Notes: generated by a model not told the origin, from the sequence alone. A DNA stretch of 64,000 nt from Bacillus massiliigorillae (GCF_000380245.2 NZ_HG428741.1:2784543-2848542); one strand, 5' to 3'; numbered from the stretch's first letter, positions 45,180 through 54,474 are shown. Numbers and translations are program-made.

Positions 45180-45830
45180 TTATACTCTTCTAAGTTTTCT
45201 TTCTAATATATTGCCTAACGTTTGAATGCCCTGTACAACTACAACAAGGATAATAACTGTAACAACAATTGTGATTGTTGAGAATCGTTGATAACCATAA
45301 GTTATGGCTAAGTCACCAAGCCCTCCACCACCAATTGCTCCAGCCATTGCCGTCGCTCCAATTAATCCGATTGTTGCAGTAGTGACACTTAAGACAAGTG
45401 AAGGAAACGCTTCTGGTATTAAGAACTTGAAAATAATTTGTAGCGGTGTAGCTCCCATCGCTTTAGCCGCCTCGATGATTCCCTCGTCTACTTCGAGCAA
45501 TGAGTTCTCCACTAATCGTGATATATATGGTCCAATATGCAATACAAGAGGAACAATTGCCGCTGTCGTTCCAATCGATGTTCCTACAATTAATCTTGTA
45601 AATGGAATTATAGCTACTAACAAGATAATGAATGGAATCGAGCGAAAAATATTAACGATTGGATTTACAACAGAGAAAAGAATTCGATTCTCTAAAATAT
45701 GTCCCTTCCTTGTCACAACCAATGTAACCCCTAGTAGAATTCCAATAATCGCTCCAAAGAAAAGCGAAATACTAACCATGTACAACGTTTCCCACAAAGC
45801 CTTCATAATCAGTTCGTTGCTTACTTCCAT
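45180..45830 (-). CDS. metI: Methionine-type ABC transporter permease
   Basis: 216 residues, five TM helices, MetI family. Characteristic parts: ETLYMVSISLFFGAIIGILLG, the binding-protein-dependent loop EAAKAMGATPLQIIFKFLIPEAFPSLV (EAA motif) and GAIGGGGLGDLAITYGYQRF. It forms the channel with MetN. Its ATG lies inside the 3' extension of the metN frame, after GGGGG as a ribosome site. Confidence 0.93.
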   Translation of the reverse strand: MEVSNELIMKALWETLYMVSISLFFGAIIGILLGVTLVVTRKGHILENRILFSVVNPIVNIFRSIPFIILLVAIIPFTRLIVGTSIGTTAAIVPLVLHIGPYISRLVENSLLEVDEGIIEAAKAMGATPLQIIFKFLIPEAFPSLVLSVTTATIGLIGATAMAGAIGGGGLGDLAITYGYQRFSTITIVVTVIILVVVVQGIQTLGNILERKLRRV

Positions 45831-46866
45831 TTCCCGTTACCCCCTTATCAGTTATTTCATTAATGGTGACATTTTGTGCTTCAATATATTTATACGCTCG
45901 TGCTATTTCTATCTCGCTCCCACTAATTTCGACAATCAAATTACCGAATGGAATGCCTTGTAACTCTGTAATATTTCCAAAGAGAATATTGATTTCTACA
46001 TCAAACTCTTTCGCTGCACTCGAAACAATTGGTTGACTTGAACTAACGCCTAAGAAATCAATTTTATAAATTCGACTTTGGCGTTTGTCATCTTCTAATA
46101 GGTGAATGATGCTTTCAGGCACTTCATCTCTAATGACCGAATGAACAAAGTTACGAGCTGTTTCAGTTTGTGGATTTGAGAATATATTAAATACACTTCC
46201 TGATTCAATCACTCGCCCGCCTTCCATCACAGCTACTCGGTTACAGATTTGCTTAATCACTTCCATCTCATGTGTAATTATAAGAATCGTAATTTTATAT
46301 TCTTCATTAACCCGCTTCAACAAGTCCAATATTGACTTTGTTGTTTGTGGATCAAGCGCAGATGTTGCTTCATCACATAGTAGAATGGATGGGTTCGTGA
46401 CCAAGGCACGAGCGATGCCGACACGTTGCTTTTGCCCCCCAGAAAGCTGATCTGGATAACTATTGGCCTTATCTTCTAAACCAACGAAGCGAAGCAATTG
46501 ATTCACACGGTTTTCAATCTCAATTTTCTTGACCTTCCCTAACCTTAATGGCATTGCTACATTTTCAAAAACAGTCTTAGAATTAAGTAAATTAAAATGC
46601 TGAAAAATCATACCAATCTTTTTTTTCGCTTCTCGAAGATGCTTCTCTGATAGCTTTGCTAAATTCCGTCCTTCAATTAACACTTCACCTGCAGTTGGAT
46701 ATTCTAATAAATTAACTGTTCGGATTAATGTACTTTTCCCTGCTCCACTAAAACCAATGACACCAAAGATATCTCCACGTTCTACCGTTAATTGAATATC
46801 TTTTAACGCTTCAATCTGTTTACCAGCACTATTGAATACCTTTGAAACATTTTGAAATTCAATCAT
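45772..46866 (-). CDS. metN: Methionine-type ABC transporter ATPase, with C-terminal run-on
   Basis: 364 residues. Walker A GFSGAGKSTLIR, Q loop GMIFQHFNLL, signature LSGGQKQRVGIARAL, Walker B ILLCDEATSALDP, and a C-terminal regulatory NIL/ACT-like domain (about 265-342). Start at 46866 (AGGAGG 6 bases upstream). MetN proteins usually end near residue 341-346. Here the frame continues 22 residues over the start of metI. If the G5 run at 45840-45844 had four G, a TAA would follow directly, so this looks like a one-base insertion or sequencing artefact. Confidence 0.9.
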   Translation of the reverse strand: MIEFQNVSKVFNSAGKQIEALKDIQLTVERGDIFGVIGFSGAGKSTLIRTVNLLEYPTAGEVLIEGRNLAKLSEKHLREAKKKIGMIFQHFNLLNSKTVFENVAMPLRLGKVKKIEIENRVNQLLRFVGLEDKANSYPDQLSGGQKQRVGIARALVTNPSILLCDEATSALDPQTTKSILDLLKRVNEEYKITILIITHEMEVIKQICNRVAVMEGGRVIESGSVFNIFSNPQTETARNFVHSVIRDEVPESIIHLLEDDKRQSRIYKIDFLGVSSSQPIVSSAAKEFDVEINILFGNITELQGIPFGNLIVEISGSEIEIARAYKYIEAQNVTINEITDKGVTGNGSKQRTDYEGFVGNVVHG

Positions 46867-46902
46867 GTTCATCCTCCTATCCTATGTTTGATTGATTTTT
46901 AA

Positions 46903-47741
46903 TTAAAAAGCAGGAACAACAGCTCCTTCATATTTCTCTTCAATAAACTGCTTCACGTCTGGTGTTGTTAACGCCTTCGCTAGCTTTTGAATACTTTCAT
47001 CTTCTTTATTATCTGGACGAGCAACTAATATATTAACGTATGGTGAATCCTTCCCTTCAATGATTAAGGCATCTTTAAGTGGTTGAAAACCACCTTCTAA
47101 TGCATAATTTGTATTTATAGCTGAGGCATCAACATCATCTAATGAACGAACAAGAACGGCTCCCTCCACTGCAATAAATTCTAGTTTTTTTTCATTTTTT
47201 GTTATGTCTTCAACTGTATAATCTGATTTTGAGGTCTTCAGTTCGATAATCCCATTTGCTGCAAACAACTGTAACGCTCTAGAGAAGTTAACAGGATCTT
47301 TTGGTACAGAAATTTTTGCTCCTACAGGTAAATCTTTAATGTTCTTAATTTTTTCGAATAAACCCCAAACGGCTCAATATGAACACCCGTTACACTTACA
47401 AGATTTTGATTACTATCTTTATTCCATTGATTAAGATACGGAGTGTGTTGAAAGAAGTTAGCATCTAATTCTTTATCTGCCGTTAATTGGTTTGTTTGAA
47501 TACTATCTTGTGTAATTGTAATGTCGAGCTTAACTCCTTCTTGTTCTAGCTTCGGTGCAATAAATTCTAATATCTCTGCATGTGGTGTTGATGAAGCACT
47601 AATTTTCAATGTCACTTCTTTCGATTCGCCTTTTTTACTATCTTTATTTTCTGAAGCTGTTTCTTCTGATTTTCCACAACCGCCAAGCACCACCAATGCA
47701 AGAGCTAATAATGCCCCTAGTATCCATTTACCTTTTTTCAT
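46903..47741 (-). pseudogene. metQ: MetQ lipoprotein, one-base frameshift
   Basis: The first part (lipobox VLGGC, LKISASSTPHAEILEFIAPKL, ANFFQHTPYLNQWN, THIEPFGVYSKK region) and the second part (SVPKDPVNFSRALQLFAANGIIEL onward to GAVVPAF) together make one complete MetQ, but lie in different frames. The break is at an A6 run (plus-strand T6, 47349-47354); seven would restore SKKIKNIKDLPVGAKISVP. Either a true slippage mutation or an error in the read. Start at 47741 with GAAGGAGTGGGG upstream. First gene of the operon. Confidence 0.88.
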
Positions 47742-47974
47742 TTTCCCCACTCCTTCTTAATAATTATTTATTATATAATTCTCATTAGAATACTTGGTTT
47801 TAGTTCCAAAAAAATATTTCTATTCCAAAACCTAAGTGTTTTTTCAATAATTGAAATTTTTATCTACTTTACTCTCAATATAACTATGAGTCAATATATT
47901 TTTGAAAAATTATTTTGTGATTCATTTTTTCGAAATCCAACGATTATTCCCTTCAATATTTAACAATTCATACG

Positions 47975-48030
47975 AAAGAAGGTAACTAGAATACGTCGTC
48001 ATTCAACGACGTATTCTAGTCACCTTCTTT
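47975..48030 (-). terminator. Very long hairpin terminator
   Basis: A 25-bp stem with one mismatch (AAAGAAGGT, ACTAGAATACGTCGT and their complements), loop of 6 bases. It separates the NlpC-SLH gene (70 bases upstream) from the met operon promoter region. Confidence 0.8.
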
Positions 48031-48100
48031 TCATCTATTATTCTATTGGTCAAAACTAGTGGTCGAATTCTAGCATTTGACAAACAATCAAACTGGCTTC

Positions 48101-49108
48101 TTAGCGAGCATTCATACCATTAAAAATAGCTGCAGAGAAGTCTGCTCTTGAAGCCGATTGGTTTGGCAGATATTTGTCTGTTTTAAAGCCTTGTGTTTTA
48201 TCAATTTCGTACATGATTGTAATAGCGTCGAAGAATGTATTATTTGGACCTACATCACTATAGATTGGGTCACTACTAGAGCTCACAATATTCTGCTGCT
48301 TTAATTTAAAAGTATTCTTTACAATAGCAGCCATTTGCGCTCTTGTCATAACATCATTTGGTTTGAACGTTCCATCTTGAAAACCATTAATAATACCTAA
48401 TTCTTTAATAGCTGCAATATCTTTAGCAAATGTATTGTTTGGAGATACATCTATAAAAGATCCATTAGTCGCTGCCGTATGCTTTAATACACGATTAATA
48501 ATTGCTGCCGCTTGCCCTCTAGTTACATTGGTGTTTGGACGAAAAGTTCCATCTTGAAATCCTGATATTACACCTTGTGAAGTTAATTTATTAATAGCTT
48601 CATAAGCATAATGATTCTTTTCTATATCAGGAAAAGCAGAGGATGTCTGAGAGCTGTCTGCATTTAGAACACGCTTTGCACCTGTGTACTTTGGTTTCCA
48701 ATATGTATTATCTAAACTTGCTATCACAACACCACTATTCGTTGCAGAAATAAACTTATTATCTCCTACGAATATACCTGCATGTGATATTCCAGGCTTG
48801 TATGTACCAGAGAAGAAAACTAAATCTCCTATTTGTAAATCCTTTTGATCAACATTTACACCAGATTTATTGTATTGATCTTCAGCGGTACGAGGAAGTG
48901 AAATTCCAACCTGATTAAAAACATAAATTAAATAACCCGAGCAGTCGAATCCTTCTGGTGTGTTCCCTCCAAACAAATAAGGAACACCTAAATATTTGTT
49001 CGCAATGTTCACAACATCATTACCAGTATACGTTGCTGCATGACCTTTAGCAGGAATTAGCGAAAATGCTAGAACTACCGCCAATAATAGAGATAAAAAT
49101 CGTTTCAA
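48101..49108 (-). CDS. NlpC/P60 endopeptidase with three SLH domains
   Basis: 335 residues. Signal peptide cleaved near GHAATYT. The NlpC/P60 domain comes first: catalytic Cys56 (GFDCSGY), His109 (GISHAGIF) and a third polar residue near ISATNSG. It is followed by three SLH motifs (AFPDIEKNHYAYEAINKL, SFIDVSPNNTFAKDIAAI and PIYSDVGPNNTFFDAITI) that bind pyruvylated wall polymer. It cleaves peptidoglycan peptides while held at the surface. Typical modular wall hydrolase of the B. cereus group, single gene. Confidence 0.94.
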   Translation of the reverse strand: MKRFLSLLLAVVLAFSLIPAKGHAATYTGNDVVNIANKYLGVPYLFGGNTPEGFDCSGYLIYVFNQVGISLPRTAEDQYNKSGVNVDQKDLQIGDLVFFSGTYKPGISHAGIFVGDNKFISATNSGVVIASLDNTYWKPKYTGAKRVLNADSSQTSSAFPDIEKNHYAYEAINKLTSQGVISGFQDGTFRPNTNVTRGQAAAIINRVLKHTAATNGSFIDVSPNNTFAKDIAAIKELGIINGFQDGTFKPNDVMTRAQMAAIVKNTFKLKQQNIVSSSSDPIYSDVGPNNTFFDAITIMYEIDKTQGFKTDKYLPNQSASRADFSAAIFNGMNAR

Positions 49109-49307
49109 TAAAGTCCACCTACCTTATAGTATAAAATTCGGTTTATTTCGACTTTGCGGATTATAATTCTATTCTAACAAAACCTATCAATTCAGAATAT
49201 TACGATTCTATTACAAAACAGGTAACTCTCTCTATTTTTATCCCATTTTTCATCCAACATGTGATACGAAAAGGTTATTTCATGATTATATGAGTCATAA
49301 AAAAATA

Positions 49308-49350
49308 CTAGATATATTGAAAAAACAGGAAGCATTTTTCAATATACTAG
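49308..49350. terminator. Unassigned perfect 12-bp inverted repeat
   Basis: TATATTGAAAAA pairs with TTTTTCAATATA, extended by CTAG / CTAG, loop ACAGGAAGCA. It lies between the NlpC-SLH promoter region and gabP's end; no T run. Its function is unclear. Confidence 0.5.
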
Positions 49351-49392
49351 GTATGAAAGCGGATTTTTCTAAAAATGAAAGACAAAAAAAAA

Positions 49393-49429
49393 GCGTTCTA
49401 AAAGTGTTTTGCAAGCACTTTTAGAACGC
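49393..49429 (-). terminator. Hairpin terminator of gabP
   Basis: Perfect 14-bp stem GCGTTCTAAAAGTG / CACTTTTAGAACGC; member of the inverted-repeat family. On the minus strand it is followed by T8, interrupted once. Confidence 0.85.
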
Positions 49430-49464
49430 CTCTGTTTTATTATTATTAAATAATCTACAATCTA

Positions 49465-50853
49465 TTAACCAACCTTTTTCTGAAGACTTCCATTTGCCTT
49501 ATCATGTTTACGAACAAAAAGGAAATATGAAAGAACCGTACAAACTGCTAGACCTGAAGTTAAATAGAACTGCATACGCATTGAATCAATAAAAGCTTGT
49601 GCAATGAAGATTCCGCCAATTACAACGATCGTTGCATAAGATAAAAATGGGAATAACCACATTTTCACTTTGAGTCCTGCTGGATTTGTTTTCTCCATTC
49701 TTCTACGTAAAATAATTTGTGAAACTGCTACGACAATATACATAAGCAAAGATACACCGCCTGAAGCATTTGCTAGAAAACTAAATACGCCATTTGGAGA
49801 AATAAATTTGAACATTGTGAAAATATACGCTACGATTAAGCTTAAAATTAGTGCAGCAATTGGTGCACCTTTTTTATTTACTTTGGATAAAATCTTAGGA
49901 GCATGACCTTTTAATGAAAGTGAATAGACCATGCGAGAAGCTGTATATAATCCTGAGTTTAATACAGACATTAAAGAAACAAATACAACTAGGTTCATCA
50001 CTGTAGCTGCTGCAGGTAAACCAGCAATATCGAATACGCTTGCATAAGGAGTTGCAAGAAGCTTCTCATCATCTTGAGGAATAATCATAACTAAGATGGA
50101 TACTGACCCAACAAAGAAGAGAAGAAGACGCCATACTACAGCATTTATAGCTCTAATAATATTTTTCTCTGGGTTTTCGGATTCACCAGCCGCAATCGCA
50201 GCTACTTCACTACCTGAAAGAGAAAATGTAATAAAAATAACACTTAATAACACTGGGAAAAATCCTTGTGAGAAGAATCCTCCATTATCTTTTATTACTG
50301 AAAATCCTTGAGGCTCATAGCCAGGAATAATACCAGCTATCATAGCTACACCTACACATAAGAACGCAATAATCGCTACTACTTTAATAGTCGCTAGCCA
50401 ATATTCGAATTCTCCATACGCTTTAACAGAAAAGATATTTGTTAACAACATCAATAATGGGAAAACAATACTCGCTACCCAAACAGGGATAGATGGAAAC
50501 CACATATTAACCATCTGACCTAAAAGTGTTGCTTCGATTGCAACAATAATTACCCAGTTAAACCAGTATAACCAACCAATCATATATCCAGCCCAAGGAC
50601 CAATTGCGTTATTAGCATATGTTGAAAACGATCCGCTATCTGGATTAATAACCGCCATTTCACCAAGCATACGCATCACAAGAACTACGATTAATCCTGC
50701 AAGTAAGTATGATAGAAGTGCCGCCGGTCCAGTTTGCAAGATAATGTTACCGCTTCCAACAAATAGCCCAGCTCCGATTACTCCTCCAATCGATATCATT
50801 GTGACATGCCTTGTTTTTAAATTCTTTTGTAATTCAGTATTTTGAACTGCCAA
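49465..50853 (-). CDS. gabP: Amino-acid permease, GabP-like
   Basis: About 462 residues with 12 TM helices, APC superfamily. The N-terminal KTRHVTMISIGGVIGAGLFVGSG, the GWLYWFNWVIIVAIEAT helix and FSLSGSEVAAIAAGESENPEKNI are characteristic of GABA and related permeases. It imports GABA or similar amino acids using the proton gradient. The TTG at 50853 with AGGAAGGTGA upstream is my choice. It is driven by a near-consensus sigma-54 promoter, and the adjacent gene encodes a sigma-54 activator. Confidence 0.85.
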   Translation of the reverse strand: MAVQNTELQKNLKTRHVTMISIGGVIGAGLFVGSGNIILQTGPAALLSYLLAGLIVVLVMRMLGEMAVINPDSGSFSTYANNAIGPWAGYMIGWLYWFNWVIIVAIEATLLGQMVNMWFPSIPVWVASIVFPLLMLLTNIFSVKAYGEFEYWLATIKVVAIIAFLCVGVAMIAGIIPGYEPQGFSVIKDNGGFFSQGFFPVLLSVIFITFSLSGSEVAAIAAGESENPEKNIIRAINAVVWRLLLFFVGSVSILVMIIPQDDEKLLATPYASVFDIAGLPAAATVMNLVVFVSLMSVLNSGLYTASRMVYSLSLKGHAPKILSKVNKKGAPIAALILSLIVAYIFTMFKFISPNGVFSFLANASGGVSLLMYIVVAVSQIILRRRMEKTNPAGLKVKMWLFPFLSYATIVVIGGIFIAQAFIDSMRMQFYLTSGLAVCTVLSYFLFVRKHDKANGSLQKKVG

Positions 50854-50946
50854 ATAAATCACCTTCCTAATAAGTTCTAAGTTGTTTACACTTCCTTTAT
50901 TTTCTCCATTACCCCTTTTTTTCTATTTCTTACATACAATAACTAT

Positions 50947-50963
50947 TGCAAGAAGCGTGCCAA
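50947..50963 (-). promoter_or_regulatory. Sigma-54 (-24/-12) promoter of gabP
   Basis: On the minus strand TTGGCAC-N5-TTGCA matches the consensus TTGGCACNNNNNTTGCW exactly, and lies about 95 bases upstream of the permease start. Candidate activator site: GAATCAAA at 51044-51051 and TTTGATTC at 51062-51069, an inverted repeat about 85-110 bases further upstream. Confidence 0.85.
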
Positions 50964-50986
50964 CCTGAAAGTGAACAAATTATTAC

Positions 50987-51001
50987 AATTTTCAGCTAAT
51001 T
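50987..51001. promoter_or_regulatory. Candidate CodY box upstream of gabP
   Basis: AATTTTCAGCTAATT differs from the CodY consensus AATTTTCWGAAAATT at two of 15 positions. Lies between the activator site and the sigma-54 promoter; gabP of B. subtilis is CodY-repressed. Weak single-site evidence. Confidence 0.35.
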
Positions 51002-51211
51002 TTGCACAAGATGATTCGTTTTTGCATCAAAAACAAAATAAACCGAATCAAAAATGAATTGTTTGATTCATTTTTAACTCGATTTGTTTAGATTTTATTT
51101 CATCATATTAATTTAAATTTACTACATTCTAAAAATTTATCTTTTTTTATTTTAATAAGCAAAAACGAGATTGAATTGAAAAAGAGCTAGAATGGTAAAA
51201 AAAAATGTAAA

Positions 51212-51256
51212 AGGGCGTACGAAAAGTGATTAAAAATCGCTTTTCGTACTAACCCC
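51212..51256 (-). terminator. Hairpin terminator of the sigma-54 activator gene
   Basis: AGGG-GTACGAAAAG-GATT pairs with AATC-CTTTTCGTAC-CCCT around AAA; family member. It overlaps the last codons of the activator gene. Confidence 0.75.
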
Positions 51257-52706
51257 TCACTTTAATGTTATATTTTTGACACTTTCTGCTAATCGTACTT
51301 TGGCTAGAATTTAGAATTTTCGCAACTTTCCTTGTAGAACCAAGTTCATTCATATAATGTGATAGAATTTCCTTCTCTACAAGCTGCAATCTTTCCTCTA
51401 AACTTAGATTCGGATGATCAATTATATTTTTGTATAATTTCTGCTCCTCTTGCAGTACTTCCTGTTCTGCTTCTACTACCCTATTCTCATTAGAATGTTT
51501 TACATGTAATGCTTTATCAATAAGCGTACCTTCTGTCGTAACAACTAATCGTTCTAAAGTATTTTCTAGTTCTCGAATATTACCAGGCCAATCATATTCT
51601 ACTAGTTCTTCTAATACGTGTGGAGCGAGTACTTTCATAGAACCATATTTTTTATTTATACGATCCAATAATGAAAAAATTAATTCAATTAATTCATCTC
51701 TTCTTTCGCGAAGTGGCGGAACTTTAATCGGAACAACTGCTAAACGATAATATAAGTCTTGACGAAAATCTCCATTTTCCACCATTTCTTTTAGATCTCT
51801 ATTCGTTGCAGCAATTATGCGAATATCCACTTCTTTATATGTTCTACCACCAATTTTCATAAATGATTTACTTTGAATCACTTGAAGTAATTTAACTTGA
51901 AGATCTAAGGATAATTCACCAATTTCATCTAAAAACAACGTACCTTTATGCGCTAATTCAATCAAGCCTTTTTTCCCTGTCGGTAGCCCTCCAGAAAACG
52001 CCCCAGGTTCATATCCAAATAATTCCGATTCAAATAAACTCGCAGGAATCGCACCACAGTTGATTTCAACAAATTTCCCTTCCGAACGTCCGCTTTCACC
52101 GTGTATCCATTTAGCAATTTCTGTTTTCCCAACACCAGATTCTCCTAATAATAGAACCGTAGAGTTTACTTTCGATACCCTTGTTAGCAATTCCATTATT
52201 TGAATCATCACAGGACTCTTGGCTACAATTTTACTGCCATAAAGCACTTCAGTCTTACGTTGTGTAGCCATGCGGTCATTATATATTTCAACTAAGCGTT
52301 CCATTTCTTTCATTTTATCTCGTAAAGAAAGAACTTCCGAAATGTCCATTGAATTAGAAATAATTAATTTCAATTCTCCATCCTCATCAAACACAGGTGT
52401 TGATGTAATATGACGTCGCTCACCGTTAGCCATTAATTGAATGATTTGAACAGTCTTTTTCTCCTCTATAACTTGGACAGTTGCTGAAGGATTAAAAATT
52501 CCTTGGTTAACTAAATCTCGTACATTTCTTCCGACTATCTCACTTTTGGGCAAACCCATATTATCCACACCTACTTGATTGACTTTAAGACATACACCAT
52601 TACCATCTGTTACAAAAATCTCGAATTGTGAACATTGAAAAATTGTCTCCAGATCATTCACTTGCTTTTGTAACATTTTAACCTGTTCCATTGGTTTCAT
52701 ATTCAT
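51249..52706 (-). CDS. Sigma-54-dependent activator (PAS-AAA-HTH)
   Basis: 485 residues. N-terminal PAS sensor (about 15-125), coiled linker, then the AAA+ domain (about 155-390): Walker A GESGVGKT, sigma-54 contact loop GAFSGG, Walker B GTLFLDEIGEL, arginine finger region YYRLAVVPI, and a C-terminal Fis-type helix-turn-helix (TRKVAKILNSSQSTISRKCQKY). It turns on the permease gene through the -24/-12 promoter. Resembles GabR of B. thuringiensis in context. The loop is GAFSGG rather than the usual GAFTGA. Confidence 0.9.
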   Translation of the reverse strand: MNMKPMEQVKMLQKQVNDLETIFQCSQFEIFVTDGNGVCLKVNQVGVDNMGLPKSEIVGRNVRDLVNQGIFNPSATVQVIEEKKTVQIIQLMANGERRHITSTPVFDEDGELKLIISNSMDISEVLSLRDKMKEMERLVEIYNDRMATQRKTEVLYGSKIVAKSPVMIQIMELLTRVSKVNSTVLLLGESGVGKTEIAKWIHGESGRSEGKFVEINCGAIPASLFESELFGYEPGAFSGGLPTGKKGLIELAHKGTLFLDEIGELSLDLQVKLLQVIQSKSFMKIGGRTYKEVDIRIIAATNRDLKEMVENGDFRQDLYYRLAVVPIKVPPLRERRDELIELIFSLLDRINKKYGSMKVLAPHVLEELVEYDWPGNIRELENTLERLVVTTEGTLIDKALHVKHSNENRVVEAEQEVLQEEQKLYKNIIDHPNLSLEERLQLVEKEILSHYMNELGSTRKVAKILNSSQSTISRKCQKYNIKVRG

Positions 52707-53276
52707 GTTGCACCCCTATTTCTCCCAAACCTCAAAAACATATCCAACTCCAAATAGAACATTTTCGTCTACTATTTCGCTGTTTTATACATAAATTCAA
52801 TATTTTCCCTAATTCAATCAGCCTATATCAAACAGCTCTTCTAAAACCCGTTAACTAGATGTTACTTCTATGTAAATAGTATACGAGACTTTTTTCCTTT
52901 TTTACAGAAAAGCACTCAACAAATACAAATAATACCAAAAATAAGACATTTTGTCGAAAATGGTAGAACGTTTCTTAAGAGTCTTTTCGTATTAGGAGAC
53001 AATCGACAAGTCAGTAAAGATAGCCGGATATTCGGATTTATTTCTATGATCCCTGTCATTGGAAAGTTGAATTTTGTTTCTATCCACTAAAAGACTTAGG
53101 ACATATTTGGTATATTTAAGGAAAAATAACCCTTCTTTTCTTAGATAACTGTTCACTTCTTATTTTCATTCAAATAAAAAACAGCCACACGGCCAATAGC
53201 CTAGTGTGGCTGTTTTAAACTTAGACACTGTAAAAAGTATATTTTTCAAACGACATTCTTCCTATGAGAGTATACT
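52707..53276. other. Intergenic region with a terminator
   Basis: About 570 bases with no supported frame. At 53178-53216 the perfect 13-bp stem AAAACAGCCACAC / GTGTGGCTGTTTT ends the YczE-like gene. The rest has promoter-like AT richness only. Confidence 0.65.
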
Positions 53277-53924
53277 TTAAGATTTACTTTTACCTCGTAT
53301 CTGCAATGTCGTCCAAAGATTTTCGTGCACAATCGCAGTTGCCTCAAAAGAAAATAAGCGAAACACTAGCTGTACACAGAACCCCAATAAAATAGCTGTC
53401 ATAACCGTTCCAATTCCAAGAGGACCACCTAATAGCCAACCCGCCGTCGCTGCTGAGCATTCAAGTATTCCACGACTCATACCAATAGAAAGACCTGTGC
53501 GCCTACGAATTGCTACCATAAGTGAATCACGAGGTCCCGCACCAAACCCAGAACTAATATAAAAATAGCTTCCAAAGGCTGTGATGAAAAGCCCTAGAAA
53601 AAGCAAGACAAACCCACTTATAATTCCTGTTCCAAATGGTATTACACCGGTAGATAAAATTACATCCATAAAAATACCGATAAACGCCATGTTTGCTAAA
53701 GTGCCTACTCCGATAATTTCCTTTAATAAAAGTATGATAATAACAATTACTACACTTACAAGAACGGTTGCTTCCCCAATAGTCAAAGGCATTAGATTGG
53801 TCAATCCAGATTGGAAAAGCTCCCACGGACCATAGCCTAAATTACTATTCATCACACAAACTGATCCAAGAGCAAATAAGAATAAACCGAACATTAACCT
53901 TAATAGCCGCAGCCATTTACTCAT
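53277..53924 (-). CDS. YczE/YyaS-type membrane protein
   Basis: 215 residues with about five to six TM helices. The pattern GLFLFALGSVCVMNSNLGYGPWELFQSGL and SSGFGAGPRDSLMVAIRRRTG, with its paired Gly-Pro turns, is the YczE/YyaS (YitT-like) family, membrane proteins of unknown function, some linked to antibiotic biosynthesis control. Start at the ATG at 53924 with GGGGAGG upstream; the longer frame has a non-coding look. Confidence 0.83.
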   Translation of the reverse strand: MSKWLRLLRLMFGLFLFALGSVCVMNSNLGYGPWELFQSGLTNLMPLTIGEATVLVSVVIVIIILLLKEIIGVGTLANMAFIGIFMDVILSTGVIPFGTGIISGFVLLFLGLFITAFGSYFYISSGFGAGPRDSLMVAIRRRTGLSIGMSRGILECSAATAGWLLGGPLGIGTVMTAILLGFCVQLVFRLFSFEATAIVHENLWTTLQIRGKSKS

Positions 53925-54077
53925 TTCCAACCCTCCCCATATTTGTAGAATTATACATCGTGTAAAGCGGTAGAACAAGTGGGGTTTTATATATTATGAA
54001 TATTACGATAAATTTAGTTATCTATTGTTTATGTTTGTTGTCTTTGCTTCTTAGCTACAACTTCCTTTCTCACCAAA

Positions 54078-54305
54078 TTAGATGAGTGGCTCATCTTTAT
54101 TACTAAGTTTAACAAAACGCTTTGGCACGAGTATAAGTATAATAATTAACGGGATTAACCACCCAACTGTCAACCAATTTTTAGTGTCTCTTGATAAATA
54201 TTGTTTCTTACCACACTTTGCACAAACTCGACCATTTTTAGAAACTCCAATTCTCCAAATCTCTTTTGTTGACCATTTATAGTTACAGTTTTGACAAGAA
54301 GTCAT
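54078..54305 (-). CDS. Small CxxC zinc-finger membrane protein (TIGR04104 type)
   Basis: 75 residues. Two CxxC knuckles 20-odd residues apart (CQNCNYKW and CAKCGKKQ) followed by one TM helix (VGWLIPLIIILILVP). This is the short cxxc_20_cxxc pattern, common in Bacillus and of unknown function. Single gene. Confidence 0.82.
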   Translation of the reverse strand: MTSCQNCNYKWSTKEIWRIGVSKNGRVCAKCGKKQYLSRDTKNWLTVGWLIPLIIILILVPKRFVKLSNKDEPLI

Positions 54306-54474
54306 GTCTATTCATCCCCTTCGTAATGAATTTGTCCAATTACAACCTTGTTATATTTTGCTCCAAAATTCTCAATTCTTTTCGATTGTAACAAAAGAAA
54401 ATTAGAATAATAGATATACTCACCCAAAAATCCAAATATATCTAAACCAATTAAATTTTACATTACATTCAATA

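Noticed and set aside
47742..47974. SAM riboswitch or T-box before the met operon
   Set aside because: The conserved S-box core and T-box motifs were not found; only a short dyad ATTCT-CATT-AGAAT at 47778-47791 is seen.
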